Made by a program: the position numbers and the translations under genes
Source of the DNA: Ruegeria sp. THAF57
GTDB lineage: Bacteria > Pseudomonadota > Alphaproteobacteria > Rhodobacterales > Rhodobacteraceae
Direction: 5' to 3'
Length of the DNA stretch: 64,000 nt
Assembly: GCF_903914075.1 (NCBI RefSeq)
Contig: NZ_CAIWNQ010000005.1
Location: 124,001 to 188,000 of the forward strand
In this document: positions 8,544 through 17,359 of the stretch, piece after piece
Numbering within the stretch: the first letter of the stretch is position 1
Layout of the letters: every line of letters begins with the position of its first letter
Notes under the pieces: model-generated
What the model was told of the DNA's origin: nothing
The model's input: the letters and a program-made list of their open reading frames with translations, nothing else
The model's database searches: none

Positions 8544-10798
8544 TGGCTCTGGACGATCGAAAGACAGAATTTACCTTTGTCGGCACCCGCCCGAACCGCC
8601 CAGACGGGCTGGACAAGGTCACAGGCCGTGCCAAGTTTGGAGCGGACATGTCAGCCCCTGGGATGCTGCACGGCGCGATCCTGCGCTCGCCCCATGCCCA
8701 TGCACGGATCGTGAAGATCGACGCGTCCAAGGCCGAGGCGTTGAAGGATGTCAAAGCCGTCGTCACCCGCGCCGATTTCGCCGAAGTGCCGTTCATGCCC
8801 GGTCTGGAAGGTGAGTTCTGGAATGTGCTGGAAAACGTCATGGCGGGTGAAAAGGCGCTGTATGACGGGCACGCAGTTGCGGCTGTCGCGGCGACTTCGG
8901 CTCTGGCCGCACGCGACGCGCTGAAACTGATCGAGGTCGAGTACGAGGTTCTGCCCCACGTCACTGACGTGGACAAGGCGATGGCCTCCGACGCGCCGGT
9001 CATCCGCGAAGGGGCTGCGGACTATTCCGTGCCTGAGGGGATGCATCCCAACGTCGTGCGTTATCACGAAAGCGGCCATGGCGATGTCGAGGCCGGGTTC
9101 GCCGAGGCCGATCTGGTGATCGAAGACAGTTTCGTCACCGAAGCCACCCATCAGGGCTATATCGAACCGCATGCCTGTCTGGGGATGCTGGGCAATGACG
9201 GCAAGGGTGAGCTGTGGTGTACCACCCAAGGTCACTGGATCGCGCAAAAAACTTGTGCGGCGCTTTTGGGCATCGAAACCTCGCAATTGCGCGTCACCGC
9301 ATCCGAGATCGGAGGCGGTTTCGGCGGCAAGACAACGGTATTCATCGAACCTGTCGCGCTAGCACTCAGCCGCAAAGCCAACCGGCCCGTTAAAGTTGTG
9401 ATGACCCGATCCGAGGTGTTCCGGGCGACCGGTCCGACCGCCTCGGCGTCGATGGACATCAAAATCGGGATGAAGAAGGACGGCACAATCTCTGCCGCGC
9501 AGGGTGTATTCCGCTTGCAGGGTGGGGCATTCCCGGGCGCGCCCGGCGACATGACCGCCATGTGCGCCTTTGCGCCTTACAACCTGACCAACGTCAAGCA
9601 GATCGGCTATGACGTCATGGCCAACCGCCCAAAACAGGCGGCCTATCGCGCGCCGGGTGCGCCAATGGGTGCGTTCGCAGTCGAGTCGGTGATTGACGAG
9701 CTGTGCAAGAAGCTGGGTCTGGACCCAGTCGATGTACGCCTGAAAAACGCGGCCCATGAAGGGTCCAAGGCCAGCTATGGCCCGCGCTATCAGCGCATAG
9801 GTCTTGTTGAAACGCTGGAAGCGGCCAAGGCGCATCCGCATTATTCGGCCCCGCTGAAACCGGGACAGGGGCGTGGGATTTCCTGCGGGTTCTGGTTCAA
9901 CCACGGCGGCGAGACAAGCGTGTCGCTGGCCCTGTCCGAGGACGGCTCGGCGCAGTTGATGGTGGGGACGCCCGATATTGGGGGTTCGCGCGCGTCGATG
10001 GCGCTGATGGCGGCCGAAGTGCTGGGTATCCCTTACGAAAACATCCGTGTGACAATCGCGGATACGGCGACGCTGGGCTATAACGATGTCAGCCACGGTT
10101 CACGCGTGACCTATGCCAGCGGTCTGGCGACCATCAAGGCAGCCAGACATGCAGTTGAGAAACTAAGCGAACGCGCGGCGGCCAAGTGGGGCATCCCTGT
10201 GGACGCGGTAAAATGGGAAAACGGTTGCGCTGTCCCGTCCGGCCCCAATGCCGGAGATTTCGATCCGATGCCACTGGCTGATATCACGGCCGATATGGGC
10301 AGCACCGGGGGGCCGATCTCGGGCCATTTTGAGGCGACTCCCGAAGGTGCAGGTGTATCCTTCGGCACGCATATTGTGGATGCCGAAGTTGACCCGGAAA
10401 CGGGTAAGACCAGCATCACCCGCTATACGGTCATTCAGGACGCGGGCAAGGCTATCCACCCGACCTATGTGGAAGGCCAGTACCAAGGCGGCGCTGCACA
10501 AGGGATCGGTTGGGCGCTGAACGAGGAATATATCTATGGCGAGGATGGTCGGCTGCAAAACTCGATCTTCCTTGACTATCGCATCCCCGTCGCCAGTGAC
10601 CTGCCCATGATCGACACGGTGATTGTCGAAGTCCCCAACCCTGGCCACCCGTTCGGCGTGCGCGGAGTGGGCGAAACAGGAATCGTGCCGCCTCTGGCCG
10701 CTATCGCAAATGCGGTATCGCAAGCGGCAGGCGTACGAATGAAGCAACTGCCGATGTCCCCGCCGCGCATTCTGGCCGCGCTTAGGGACAATGGTTGA
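8543..10798 (+). CDS. Molybdenum hydroxylase, molybdopterin-binding large subunit
   Basis: Catalytic subunit (751 residues) of a xanthine-dehydrogenase-superfamily enzyme, which hydroxylates an aldehyde or N-heteroaromatic carbon using water. The molybdopterin-binding segment GGGFGGKT is near residue 260. The loop AYRAPG (367-372) replaces the AYXCSFR loop of true CO dehydrogenase, so it is not a form I CODH. The catalytic glutamate is Glu711 in GVGETG. The start overlaps the small-subunit stop (TAATG). The real substrate cannot be read from sequence. Proximity to the dehalogenase may mean aromatic or heteroaromatic compounds, but this is inference. Confidence 0.92.
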   Translation: MALDDRKTEFTFVGTRPNRPDGLDKVTGRAKFGADMSAPGMLHGAILRSPHAHARIVKIDASKAEALKDVKAVVTRADFAEVPFMPGLEGEFWNVLENVMAGEKALYDGHAVAAVAATSALAARDALKLIEVEYEVLPHVTDVDKAMASDAPVIREGAADYSVPEGMHPNVVRYHESGHGDVEAGFAEADLVIEDSFVTEATHQGYIEPHACLGMLGNDGKGELWCTTQGHWIAQKTCAALLGIETSQLRVTASEIGGGFGGKTTVFIEPVALALSRKANRPVKVVMTRSEVFRATGPTASASMDIKIGMKKDGTISAAQGVFRLQGGAFPGAPGDMTAMCAFAPYNLTNVKQIGYDVMANRPKQAAYRAPGAPMGAFAVESVIDELCKKLGLDPVDVRLKNAAHEGSKASYGPRYQRIGLVETLEAAKAHPHYSAPLKPGQGRGISCGFWFNHGGETSVSLALSEDGSAQLMVGTPDIGGSRASMALMAAEVLGIPYENIRVTIADTATLGYNDVSHGSRVTYASGLATIKAARHAVEKLSERAAAKWGIPVDAVKWENGCAVPSGPNAGDFDPMPLADITADMGSTGGPISGHFEATPEGAGVSFGTHIVDAEVDPETGKTSITRYTVIQDAGKAIHPTYVEGQYQGGAAQGIGWALNEEYIYGEDGRLQNSIFLDYRIPVASDLPMIDTVIVEVPNPGHPFGVRGVGETGIVPPLAAIANAVSQAAGVRMKQLPMSPPRILAALRDNG

Positions 10799-11036
10799 GG
10801 TTCACCTCTGGTCTGGCCTTCGGTCTTTGACCGGGGGCCAGCAGGTAGTGGAGGTCGATGCCAAAACCACGGGTGAGCTGCTACAGGAACTGGTGCGGCT
10901 GCATCCTCAGCTTCAGGGGCCGATAGATGCCGGCGTGTCCATCGCGATTGACGGGCGCGTTGTCGCCAGCGGTCTGACCGAGCCGATCCCCGAAGGCAGC
11001 GAAATCTATCTGATGCAAAGGCTGAGGGGCGGTTAG
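10791..11036 (+). CDS. MoaD/ThiS-family ubiquitin-like protein
   Basis: An 81-residue beta-grasp protein ending in RLRGG. The terminal Gly-Gly is the part of MoaD/ThiS proteins that becomes a thiocarboxylate sulphur donor. It overlaps the large-subunit gene by 8 bases and so belongs to the molybdenum hydroxylase operon. A role in sulphur transfer to molybdopterin, or in sulphuration of this particular enzyme, is the natural inference. It may be a dedicated paralogue rather than the general MoaD, because no other moa gene is nearby. Its end overlaps the convergent acyltransferase-like gene by 4 bases. Confidence 0.8.
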   Translation: MVEVHLWSGLRSLTGGQQVVEVDAKTTGELLQELVRLHPQLQGPIDAGVSIAIDGRVVASGLTEPIPEGSEIYLMQRLRGG

Positions 11037-11737
11037 CCCTTCGGCGACCACGGCTCGCGCCCGACCATCCGGTCAGCCTCGGCGGTGATGTCGTTCATAT
11101 GTTTTTCAAGGCTGAGGCGCAGCGCTTCGATCTGGTCTTCGGTCGCTTTGCGCGGAACGGGATCCGTCCATTCGCGGCACAAAAAAACGCCCTCGTTCCG
11201 CCACGGGCGCGGCATCAGAAGGCGATCCCAGGTTCCGGCCTCGCTTCCGTGTTTGGCTGAGAACGTGATGCCGAAGACCCGTTTGCCCGAGGTGCGCGCC
11301 CAGATCAGGGGCACGGTTGAAGATACGCGTTCAGGCCCACGCGGACCATCGGCGGCGATCCCGATCGAGATACCCTGCTTCATCTTTCCGAGAACTTCGC
11401 GCGACAATGCGACGTGGCGCTTGTGGCTGGACATGGCAATCGTGTCCATGCCGAACAGCTTCTGCACCCGGCCCACCATGCTGCCTGCACGTGCCGACGA
11501 GGTGATCGAACAGATGCGACCCTTGTCCAACGGAAAGAAATAAGGCGATTGCGCCAGTCGCTGATGCCACAGAACAACGATGACCGGTTCGCCTTGATCG
11601 GCCAGTTGGTCAAGTTCTTCGTACCCGATACGTTGCCACTTGGTATTGCGGTTGACCATCCGGATATAGCTTGCGATCCGCCGGGCCGCCCAGTCCAGGA
11701 CGGCTTCGCTGTCGGCAATTTTCTTGCGGATGTTCAC
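11033..11737 (-). CDS. DUF374 lysophospholipid-acyltransferase-like protein
   Basis: A member of the LPLAT superfamily (DUF374 branch). Family features are VVLWHQRLAQSPYF (the H of the acyltransferase HX4D-like region) and GIAADGPRGP, a DUF374 hallmark. It probably transfers acyl groups to a lipid or lipid A precursor at the inner membrane, but the reaction is not established for this branch. I chose GTG 11737 because AAGGA lies 8 bases upstream and the 234-residue length fits the family. The alternative ATG at 11812 would add 25 residues and has no good ribosome site. Confidence 0.75.
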   Translation of the reverse strand: MNIRKKIADSEAVLDWAARRIASYIRMVNRNTKWQRIGYEELDQLADQGEPVIVVLWHQRLAQSPYFFPLDKGRICSITSSARAGSMVGRVQKLFGMDTIAMSSHKRHVALSREVLGKMKQGISIGIAADGPRGPERVSSTVPLIWARTSGKRVFGITFSAKHGSEAGTWDRLLMPRPWRNEGVFLCREWTDPVPRKATEDQIEALRLSLEKHMNDITAEADRMVGREPWSPKG

Positions 11738-11879
11738 GTCAGGCGTCCTTCTGTTGGCGAAAATGTGTCTTATAGAACTCAACGCCGCGCGCAACTTGTT
11801 TGTGGAATACATAACTGTAGCTGAATCTCAAAAAGCCTCTTGAGTCCGCCGCGCGGCTGGCATATCTGAGGCGCACCTT

Positions 11880-11955
11880 AGGGGTATAGCTCAGTTGGTA
11901 GAGCGACGGTCTCCAAAACCGTAGGTCGCGGGTTCGAACCCTGCTGCCCCTGCCA
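11880..11955 (+). tRNA. tRNA-Trp (anticodon CCA)
   Basis: A 76-base cloverleaf including an encoded CCA end. The acceptor stem AGGGGTA pairs with TGCCCCT, the D-arm TAGCTCAGTTGGTAGAGC is normal, and the anticodon loop CTCCAAA gives CCA. The T-arm carries GGTTCGAACC. Discriminator base G. Confidence 0.97.
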
Positions 11956-12086
11956 TTTCCCTCAAAATTTCAAGTGCGTGCACGCTGTTGGCGTCATAGC
12001 AGTCTGGCCGGAATTTCTGGATTTTCAGCAAATCAAGTAGTGTTGGCCGCGTTCTTGATGAGTTTTTGCTGTTTTGGGGGCAATCC

Positions 12087-12530
12087 ATGCGTATTTTCTT
12101 TAAGCAAAGCCTTGTGGCGTTCTGGTTCATATGGTGGGCCTTTGCTTTCCTCACCGACTTTATCGGTGGTCTGGAGCTGCTTGGGTATACGTCTACGCCG
12201 TGGTTCGATGGGCACAATTATCCGTTCTTGCAAAAAACACTTGAGCAGTTCGGAGCGACTCCGGCCGTGGATATCGCCCTGTTCGTCGGTATCATCGCTT
12301 GGGCTTTGATTGCGGCCTTGCTGTTTTTAATCGCAGTTGCAACGCCTTATCAGAACAGGAAGCTTTGGATCAAACGCGTTGATACGGCCTTTGTGGTGTC
12401 AATTGGCTTGTGGCTTGCGTTCTTTTTGTCCGATCAGACGGTCATGAAATTTGATCTGGAAGAAAACCACATGGTTCAGGGTGGTTTTCAGCTTTTGTGC
12501 TATCTGACTATTCACCTGCTGCCGGATTGA
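12087..12530 (+). CDS. Hypothetical four-helix membrane protein
   Basis: A 147-residue integral membrane protein not recognised as a named family. Hydrophobic segments lie near residues 5-27, 62-87, 103-122 and 130-145. The N-terminal helix is rich in Trp and Phe (FWFIWWAFAFLTDFIGG). Polar loops include a PYQNRKLWIKR segment, suggesting that end faces the cytoplasm. I prefer ATG 12087, preceded by GGGGG six bases upstream, to the TTG at 12066. It stands alone between tRNA-Trp and the LptF-like gene, with about 90 bases to the latter. Confidence 0.7.
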   Translation: MRIFFKQSLVAFWFIWWAFAFLTDFIGGLELLGYTSTPWFDGHNYPFLQKTLEQFGATPAVDIALFVGIIAWALIAALLFLIAVATPYQNRKLWIKRVDTAFVVSIGLWLAFFLSDQTVMKFDLEENHMVQGGFQLLCYLTIHLLPD

Positions 12531-12621
12531 GGTAAAATTCAGCCGAGTGTCCAATCGCGGTTTCCACGGCTTTCCTAATACAATACTGTCGGCGGGAACT
12601 TGATCAGACGGATGGAGTCTC

Positions 12622-13752
12622 ATGTCGCGCTTCGATGGCTATTTCCTGCGGCAACTGCTGATTCTGTTCGGCTTTTTCACCTTGGTTCTGGTGGGTGTTT
12701 TCTGGATCACCCGGTCGGTCAGCCTGTTTGACCGTGTGATCAGCGGCGGGCAGTCGGCTATGGTGTTTCTGGAGTTCACCGCCCTGACCCTTCCCACCCT
12801 GATACGAACCGTGATGCCGATGGCGGTGTTTGCCGCCGCCGTCTATGCCACCAATCGTCTGAGCCGGGAAAGCGAACTGACGGTCATGCTAGCCACCGGG
12901 TCCAGCCCGTGGCGGTTGGCGCGCGCCGTGTTTCTGTTTGGGCTGATTACGGGGCTGATGATGGCTGCGATCAGTGTCTTCCTACGCCCCGCGTCCGTTG
13001 ATCAGCTTGAGCGACGTCAGGCTGAGGTCGCAGGCGATGTCACCGCCCAGCTATTGAATGAGGGTGAGTTTATGCACCCCGCAGTTGGTGTGACGGTCTA
13101 TATCGGACGGATTGACCTGGATGGGACTCTGTACGAGGTGTTCGTCTCTGACCGTCGGGATGAGGATAATCCGGTCAGCTACTCAAGCAAAACCGCCTAT
13201 CTGGTCAATAGTGGCGAGGGGATACACCTTGTGATGGTGGACGGGGTCGCTTTGCGGTTGACCAAAGATGGGCGAACGCTGTCATCGACCCTGTTTGAGG
13301 ACGCGTCTTATGACATCTCTGGGATGACAAACACCAACCGGATAAATAATCGCAGTCTCGAAGCCATTCCCACCCTCGAGCTTTTGCAAAGCCGGGATAA
13401 AATTATTGCTGCAGAGGAGTTCAGCGCAGGTGAGTTGATCGACGAACTGCATCAGAGGTTTTCGTGGATTGCCATATGCGTCGCAGTCGCGATGGCCGGA
13501 TATGCCACTTTGATGTTGGGAAGTTTTTCAAGGTTCGGGCTGTGGCCACAGATTTTCGGGGCGTTTACGATTCTGGTCCTGCTCGAGGGCGTTCGGGGAT
13601 TTGTGTCACCTGTCGTGATCGACGACCCGGACCTGTGGATATTGCTCTATCTACCAGCGATTTTGGGCATCCTGATTTCGTGCGTGTTTCTGGTGATCGC
13701 AGGACGCCCGCTGTTGCGGACCAGACGGCGAACAGCGCTGTCTGCGGCCTAG
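12622..13752 (+). CDS. LptF/LptG-family permease (LptF-type, unpaired)
   Basis: A 376-residue inner-membrane permease of the YjgP/YjgQ family, which with LptB2 and its partner extracts lipopolysaccharide for export. Three N-terminal helices (about 10-30, 50-75, 98-120) are followed by a periplasmic beta-jellyroll domain (about 130-255) and three C-terminal helices (about 285-365). The cytoplasmic coupling segment NRLSRESELTVMLATGSSPW is characteristic of LptF. LptF and LptG are normally encoded side by side; here there is no lptG, so this is probably an extra LptF paralogue. It ends 4 bases into the convergent LysR gene. Confidence 0.82.
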   Translation: MSRFDGYFLRQLLILFGFFTLVLVGVFWITRSVSLFDRVISGGQSAMVFLEFTALTLPTLIRTVMPMAVFAAAVYATNRLSRESELTVMLATGSSPWRLARAVFLFGLITGLMMAAISVFLRPASVDQLERRQAEVAGDVTAQLLNEGEFMHPAVGVTVYIGRIDLDGTLYEVFVSDRRDEDNPVSYSSKTAYLVNSGEGIHLVMVDGVALRLTKDGRTLSSTLFEDASYDISGMTNTNRINNRSLEAIPTLELLQSRDKIIAAEEFSAGELIDELHQRFSWIAICVAVAMAGYATLMLGSFSRFGLWPQIFGAFTILVLLEGVRGFVSPVVIDDPDLWILLYLPAILGILISCVFLVIAGRPLLRTRRRTALSAA

Positions 13753-14579
13753 CTTGCTCCTCTAAGGTCTGTCACGCACCCCAGAACGCTTTCCAGGGCT
13801 GGACTGTTCTTTCGGGCGATCAGGTAAACAGGCAGCAAAAGGTCGCGCGAACCGATCACGCGGCATAGATCGCCAGCGTGTAGATACTCATCAACGAGAT
13901 ATTCGGGGAAATAGCCGGTTCCGCCCCTCTTGAGGATATAGCGCAGGGCCATCATGCAATTTCCCAGAAAGACCGATTGAGTCGACGCCTGTCGCGCGAT
14001 TGACCGAATATGATCCTGATAGACCTCGCCTAGTTCCAGATTGACGAAGACGGGATCGTACAGGTTGGTGGTTGCCTGAACCAATATCAACCGCTCTGGG
14101 GCAAGTTCCTTACACTCAACCCGCGCATCTGTTGGTTTTTCATGTGTCAGCGCCGCGTCAAGAACATGGGTCGCAACGGCGTCGACCATGTTCAGATCGT
14201 GATCATAATTCAGCGTTAGCAGAATTTGCCCAAGCCGCTGCTCAAAACGCACCGCGAGATCGACCAGCAAAGGGTCCCAAATGCTGAGTTGCGCACCTAA
14301 ACGCAAAGCGACCCGGTTCTGTGATTGGGCAGGCAGATCGCGGGAAGCAAAGGACCAAAGCGACAGCATCTGTTCCGCATAGGGCCGGAATTGGCGTCCG
14401 AATTCCGTCAGCCTAGTGCCCCCGGCGCCGCGGGTGAACAGGGGCTTTCCGGTTTCTTCTTCGATCAATCGGATGCGGGCGCTGACAGCCGTCTGGGTGA
14501 TGTTCAGCTTGCGGGCCGCCGCGTGAAAGCCTCCGGTTTCGGCAACGCACAGAAAGGTCTCAAGGGCTTTGGTTTGCAT
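13749..14579 (-). CDS. LysR-family transcriptional regulator
   Basis: A 276-residue LysR protein. The helix-turn-helix is near residues 15-40 (GFHAAARKLNITQTAVSARI), and a LysR effector domain follows. I use ATG 14579, which gives the usual MQTKALETFLCVAETG opening, instead of the TTG at 14615. No strong ribosome site is visible. It is divergent from an HD-domain gene across 100 bases containing an AT-rich dyad (14596-14617), so control of that gene is likely. Its stop overlaps the LptF-like gene by 4 bases. Confidence 0.88.
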   Translation of the reverse strand: MQTKALETFLCVAETGGFHAAARKLNITQTAVSARIRLIEEETGKPLFTRGAGGTRLTEFGRQFRPYAEQMLSLWSFASRDLPAQSQNRVALRLGAQLSIWDPLLVDLAVRFEQRLGQILLTLNYDHDLNMVDAVATHVLDAALTHEKPTDARVECKELAPERLILVQATTNLYDPVFVNLELGEVYQDHIRSIARQASTQSVFLGNCMMALRYILKRGGTGYFPEYLVDEYLHAGDLCRVIGSRDLLLPVYLIARKNSPALESVLGCVTDLRGAS

Positions 14580-14595
14580 GTTGAAAGTATTTTTT

Positions 14596-14617
14596 AATTG
14601 ATATGATAAAATCAATT
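14596..14617. promoter_or_regulatory. AT-rich dyad between LysR and HD-domain gene
   Basis: Perfect 7-base arms AATTGAT and ATCAATT flank an 8-base spacer. The dyad begins 17 bases upstream of the LysR start and ends 62 bases before the HD-domain gene. It may be the operator of the LysR protein or part of overlapping promoters. Confidence 0.4.
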
Positions 14618-14679
14618 CATTTTTTTGGGCAAGCCGTTTGTTCTATCCTCGCTGAACAAATCAGCCAAAGGACCGCGCG

Positions 14680-15270
14680 ATGCTGGACAAAAGCCACAAA
14701 CCCACCTGGACCAGTTTCGAGGAGGCGACCAAAGCCGACTGGGATGCCGTCATCGAATATGAAGAGGCCTATAACGCCGCTCTGCCCGACCGAATTCTGG
14801 ATGCGATCCGCTCGCTGGACGAAGACTGGACGCCGTACCCGGTGAATCGCTACCAGCACAGTCTTCAGGCCGCGACCCGTGCCTATGAGGATGGCGCGGA
14901 TGAGGAATTGGTCGTAGCGGCCTTGATCCATGACACTGGCGATATTCTGTCCCCCTACAATCATGGTGAGTTATCAGCCGCAATGATGAAGCCCTATGTC
15001 AGCGAAAAGACCTATTGGATTTTGAAACATCACTGTGTCTTTCAAGGGTACTACTACAACCACCATTGGGGCGGAGATCGAAATGCCCGCGACAAGTACC
15101 GCGACAGCCCGTACTGGGAGGACTGCCGCTATTTTTGCCACGAATACGATCAAAAGGCGTTCGACCCGGACTATCGGACCAAACCGCTGGAATTCTTCGA
15201 GCCGATGCTGCGCCGCGTGCTGAGCAAGGGCAACGGGCACATGGAGCTGAACGAAACGTCCGAGGGTTAA
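14680..15270 (+). CDS. HD-domain protein, possible di-iron oxygenase (PhnZ/TmpB-like)
   Basis: A 196-residue soluble protein with an HD metal-binding fold. His60 (in YQHSLQAATRA), His84-Asp85 (LIHDTGD), His95 (NHGE), His117/118 and Asp157 provide the number of ligands expected for a two-metal HD site. The 24-residue spacing from His60 to His84 matches the PhnZ type. PhnZ and TmpB split organophosphonates by oxidation, while other HD proteins are phosphohydrolases, so substrate and chemistry stay open. AGGA nine bases before the ATG supports the start. It is divergent from a LysR gene, and its stop overlaps the convergent agmatinase gene by 4 bases. Confidence 0.7.
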   Translation: MLDKSHKPTWTSFEEATKADWDAVIEYEEAYNAALPDRILDAIRSLDEDWTPYPVNRYQHSLQAATRAYEDGADEELVVAALIHDTGDILSPYNHGELSAAMMKPYVSEKTYWILKHHCVFQGYYYNHHWGGDRNARDKYRDSPYWEDCRYFCHEYDQKAFDPDYRTKPLEFFEPMLRRVLSKGNGHMELNETSEG

Positions 15271-16109
15271 CAGGCTGCCATCAGCCGATAGACGACTTGT
15301 GCCGCGGTAAAGTCCCACGCTGCATTGCCGTCGGGGGCCAGCTCGACCACATCGAAACCCACGCATTTGCGGCCTTTCAGGGCGTGTTCGACCAATCGCA
15401 GCGCCTGATAATAGCCCAAACCGCCCGGAACCGGGGTGCCGGTGGCGGGCATCAACGAGGGGTCCAGACCGTCCACGTCAAAGCTGACATAGACCAGCTC
15501 GGGGAAGTCCTCGGGCAGGTCGACCGCGTGGATGTTGCCTGTGACCAGCTCCTCGGCGTCGACGTGGAAGACGTGGTTTTTCAACCGGCTTTTGGCCTCT
15601 TCGGTCGAGAACGCGCGGACCCCGAACTGGGCCAGTTTGATGCCTTCTTCTGCCAAAAGGTGCATGACCGACGCGTGAGAGTGTTTCTCGCCCTGATACG
15701 CATTGCGTAGGTCGGCATGGGCGTCAATTTGAACGATGCCGATGGGTTGGTTCAGCGCCCGCGCCACGCCCATTACCGCGCCGTAACTGAGCGAATGCTC
15801 CCCGCCCAGCGTCACAGGCACTTTGCCCGCGCGAATGGCGGCCTCGGTGCGTTGGGCGAGTCGCTCCATAACCTCGGGCAAGGGGGCGTCGCAATCCAGC
15901 GGGTCTTCTGTGAAGATGCCTTCGACGCAAGGCTCGGCATGGCCGGTGATGCGCTCCAGCTCATTGCTAGCCTCGATGATAGCGTCGGGGCCTTTGGCGG
16001 TGCCCGAGCCATAGGACACGGTGCGCTCCAGCGGCACAGGGATTACGCGGAACCGCGCGTCTTCGGTGCGTTCAGACGCAGTTAGTTCACTGTCGAGGAA
16101 AATGCTCAT
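15267..16109 (-). CDS. speB: Agmatinase / ureohydrolase
   Basis: A 280-residue member of the arginase/agmatinase family, which hydrolyses agmatine to putrescine and urea. The binuclear manganese motifs are present: GGEHS, DAHADLR and SFDVDGLDPS. It is the last gene of a leftward operon whose first gene is arginine decarboxylase, which makes agmatine, so agmatinase is the natural assignment. Its start overlaps the nspC stop by 4 bases. Confidence 0.9.
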   Translation of the reverse strand: MSIFLDSELTASERTEDARFRVIPVPLERTVSYGSGTAKGPDAIIEASNELERITGHAEPCVEGIFTEDPLDCDAPLPEVMERLAQRTEAAIRAGKVPVTLGGEHSLSYGAVMGVARALNQPIGIVQIDAHADLRNAYQGEKHSHASVMHLLAEEGIKLAQFGVRAFSTEEAKSRLKNHVFHVDAEELVTGNIHAVDLPEDFPELVYVSFDVDGLDPSLMPATGTPVPGGLGYYQALRLVEHALKGRKCVGFDVVELAPDGNAAWDFTAAQVVYRLMAAC

Positions 16110-17275
16110 GAGAGGCGGTCCTTGAAGTCTTCATAGCTAAACTGTTTGATGATCTTCAGTTCGTCCGTTTCGCTGTTCCACAGGGCGATGGTTGGCAAGG
16201 GAACGCCGTTGAACGTGTTGGTCTTGACCATCGAGTAGTGCGCCTGATCGAGAAAAGCGAAACGCTGGCCGATTTCCAGCGGTTTGTCCCATGTGTAGTC
16301 GCCGATCACGTCACCGGCCAGGCAGGACGGCCCGCCAAGGCGGTAAGTATGACCTGCATCAGCCTCACCCATCAGGGCGGGGCGATAGGGGGCCTCGATC
16401 ACGTCGGGCATGTGGCAGGTGGCCGAGATATCGGTGATCGCAAGGGGCATTCCGTTAGTCGGCAGGTCGAGGACTTCTCCGACCAGAATCCCTGCGTCCA
16501 AGGCGACGGCCTCGCCGGGTTCGAGGTAGACGTCGATACCGTATGTCTCACGGATGGATTTGATGAATTCCACGAGCTCGTCCCGGTCGTAGTCATCGCG
16601 GGTGATATGGTGCCCGCCGCCGAAATTCAGCCATTTGAGCTGGCCGAGGAAGGGTTTGAGTTTCGGCTCGACCGCGGCCCATGTGCGTTGCAGCGGTTCG
16701 AAGCCCTGTTCGCAGAGCGTGTGCATGTGCAGCCCGTCCACGCCGGTCAGAGTGTCTTCGGTCAGTTGGCTGACGGGTGTCCCAAGGCGTGAACAGGGCG
16801 CGCAGGGATCGTATTTGGGAATCTCGCCTTCGGAATGTTCCGGATTGATGCGCAGGCCGATCTGCACATTGGTCGCTTGGGCTTTGGCGAGGAAGCGGTC
16901 TTTTTGCGCGGGCGAGTTGAAGATGATGTGGTCGGAGAGCGACAGGATTTCGTAGATATCCGCGTCTTTGTAGCCAGCGCAGAAGGTTGCGACCTCACCA
17001 CCGTATTCCTCGCGGCCCAGTCGCGCCTCATAGATGCCAGAGGCGCAGGTGCCACCGAGGTGTTGGCGCACCAGCGGGGCCAGTGAGAACATTGAAAACG
17101 CTTTGAGCGCGCTGAGGATATGTGCGCCGGAGCGGGTGCCGATCTCGGAGAGGATGGTCAGGTTCCGTTCGACCGCTTTTTCGTCGACCACAAAGCAGGG
17201 TGTGGGGACGCGGCTGAGGTCGAAATTGCGGAAGGCACCGGCGTCTCCGGCTTGGGTGGTCATCATGTCGGACAT
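16106..17275 (-). CDS. nspC: Carboxy(nor)spermidine decarboxylase
   Basis: A PLP-dependent alanine-racemase-fold decarboxylase (389 residues) that converts carboxyspermidine to spermidine. The PLP-lysine segment is SALKAFS near residue 58. Other family motifs are LNFGGGHHITRDDYD, the glycine-rich phosphate-binding region, and LEPGEAVALDAG. It is placed between carboxyspermidine dehydrogenase and agmatinase. Overlapping ends with speB indicate coupled translation. Confidence 0.93.
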   Translation of the reverse strand: MSDMMTTQAGDAGAFRNFDLSRVPTPCFVVDEKAVERNLTILSEIGTRSGAHILSALKAFSMFSLAPLVRQHLGGTCASGIYEARLGREEYGGEVATFCAGYKDADIYEILSLSDHIIFNSPAQKDRFLAKAQATNVQIGLRINPEHSEGEIPKYDPCAPCSRLGTPVSQLTEDTLTGVDGLHMHTLCEQGFEPLQRTWAAVEPKLKPFLGQLKWLNFGGGHHITRDDYDRDELVEFIKSIRETYGIDVYLEPGEAVALDAGILVGEVLDLPTNGMPLAITDISATCHMPDVIEAPYRPALMGEADAGHTYRLGGPSCLAGDVIGDYTWDKPLEIGQRFAFLDQAHYSMVKTNTFNGVPLPTIALWNSETDELKIIKQFSYEDFKDRLS

Positions 17276-17301
17276 GTCGGGCGTCTCCGATTGTGGAGAG
17301 G

Positions 17302-17350
17302 CCGGGGGGCCAGCCCCCCGGACCCCCCGGGATATTTTTAGCCAGATGAA
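17302..17350. repeat. GC-rich hairpin and AT-rich tail, roseobacter-type intergenic repeat
   Basis: CCGGGGGGC and GCCCCCCGG form a 9-base perfect stem around a 2-base centre (17302-17321). A run of C, then GGGATATTTTTAGCC and GATGAAG follow. I recall this combination as a common intergenic element in Rhodobacteraceae genomes. It lies between nspC and the carboxyspermidine dehydrogenase gene and may tune operon expression or stabilise transcripts. Confidence 0.5.
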
Positions 17351-17359
17351 GTTCTGGAT

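Noticed and set aside
8543-10798. Carbon monoxide dehydrogenase large subunit (CoxL)
   Set aside because: The active-site loop is AYRAPG, not the AYXCSFR of form I CODH, so only a general molybdenum hydroxylase is claimed.
11956-12086. Expected secE-nusG after tRNA-Trp
   Set aside because: The downstream membrane protein has four helices and does not resemble SecE, and no nusG follows.
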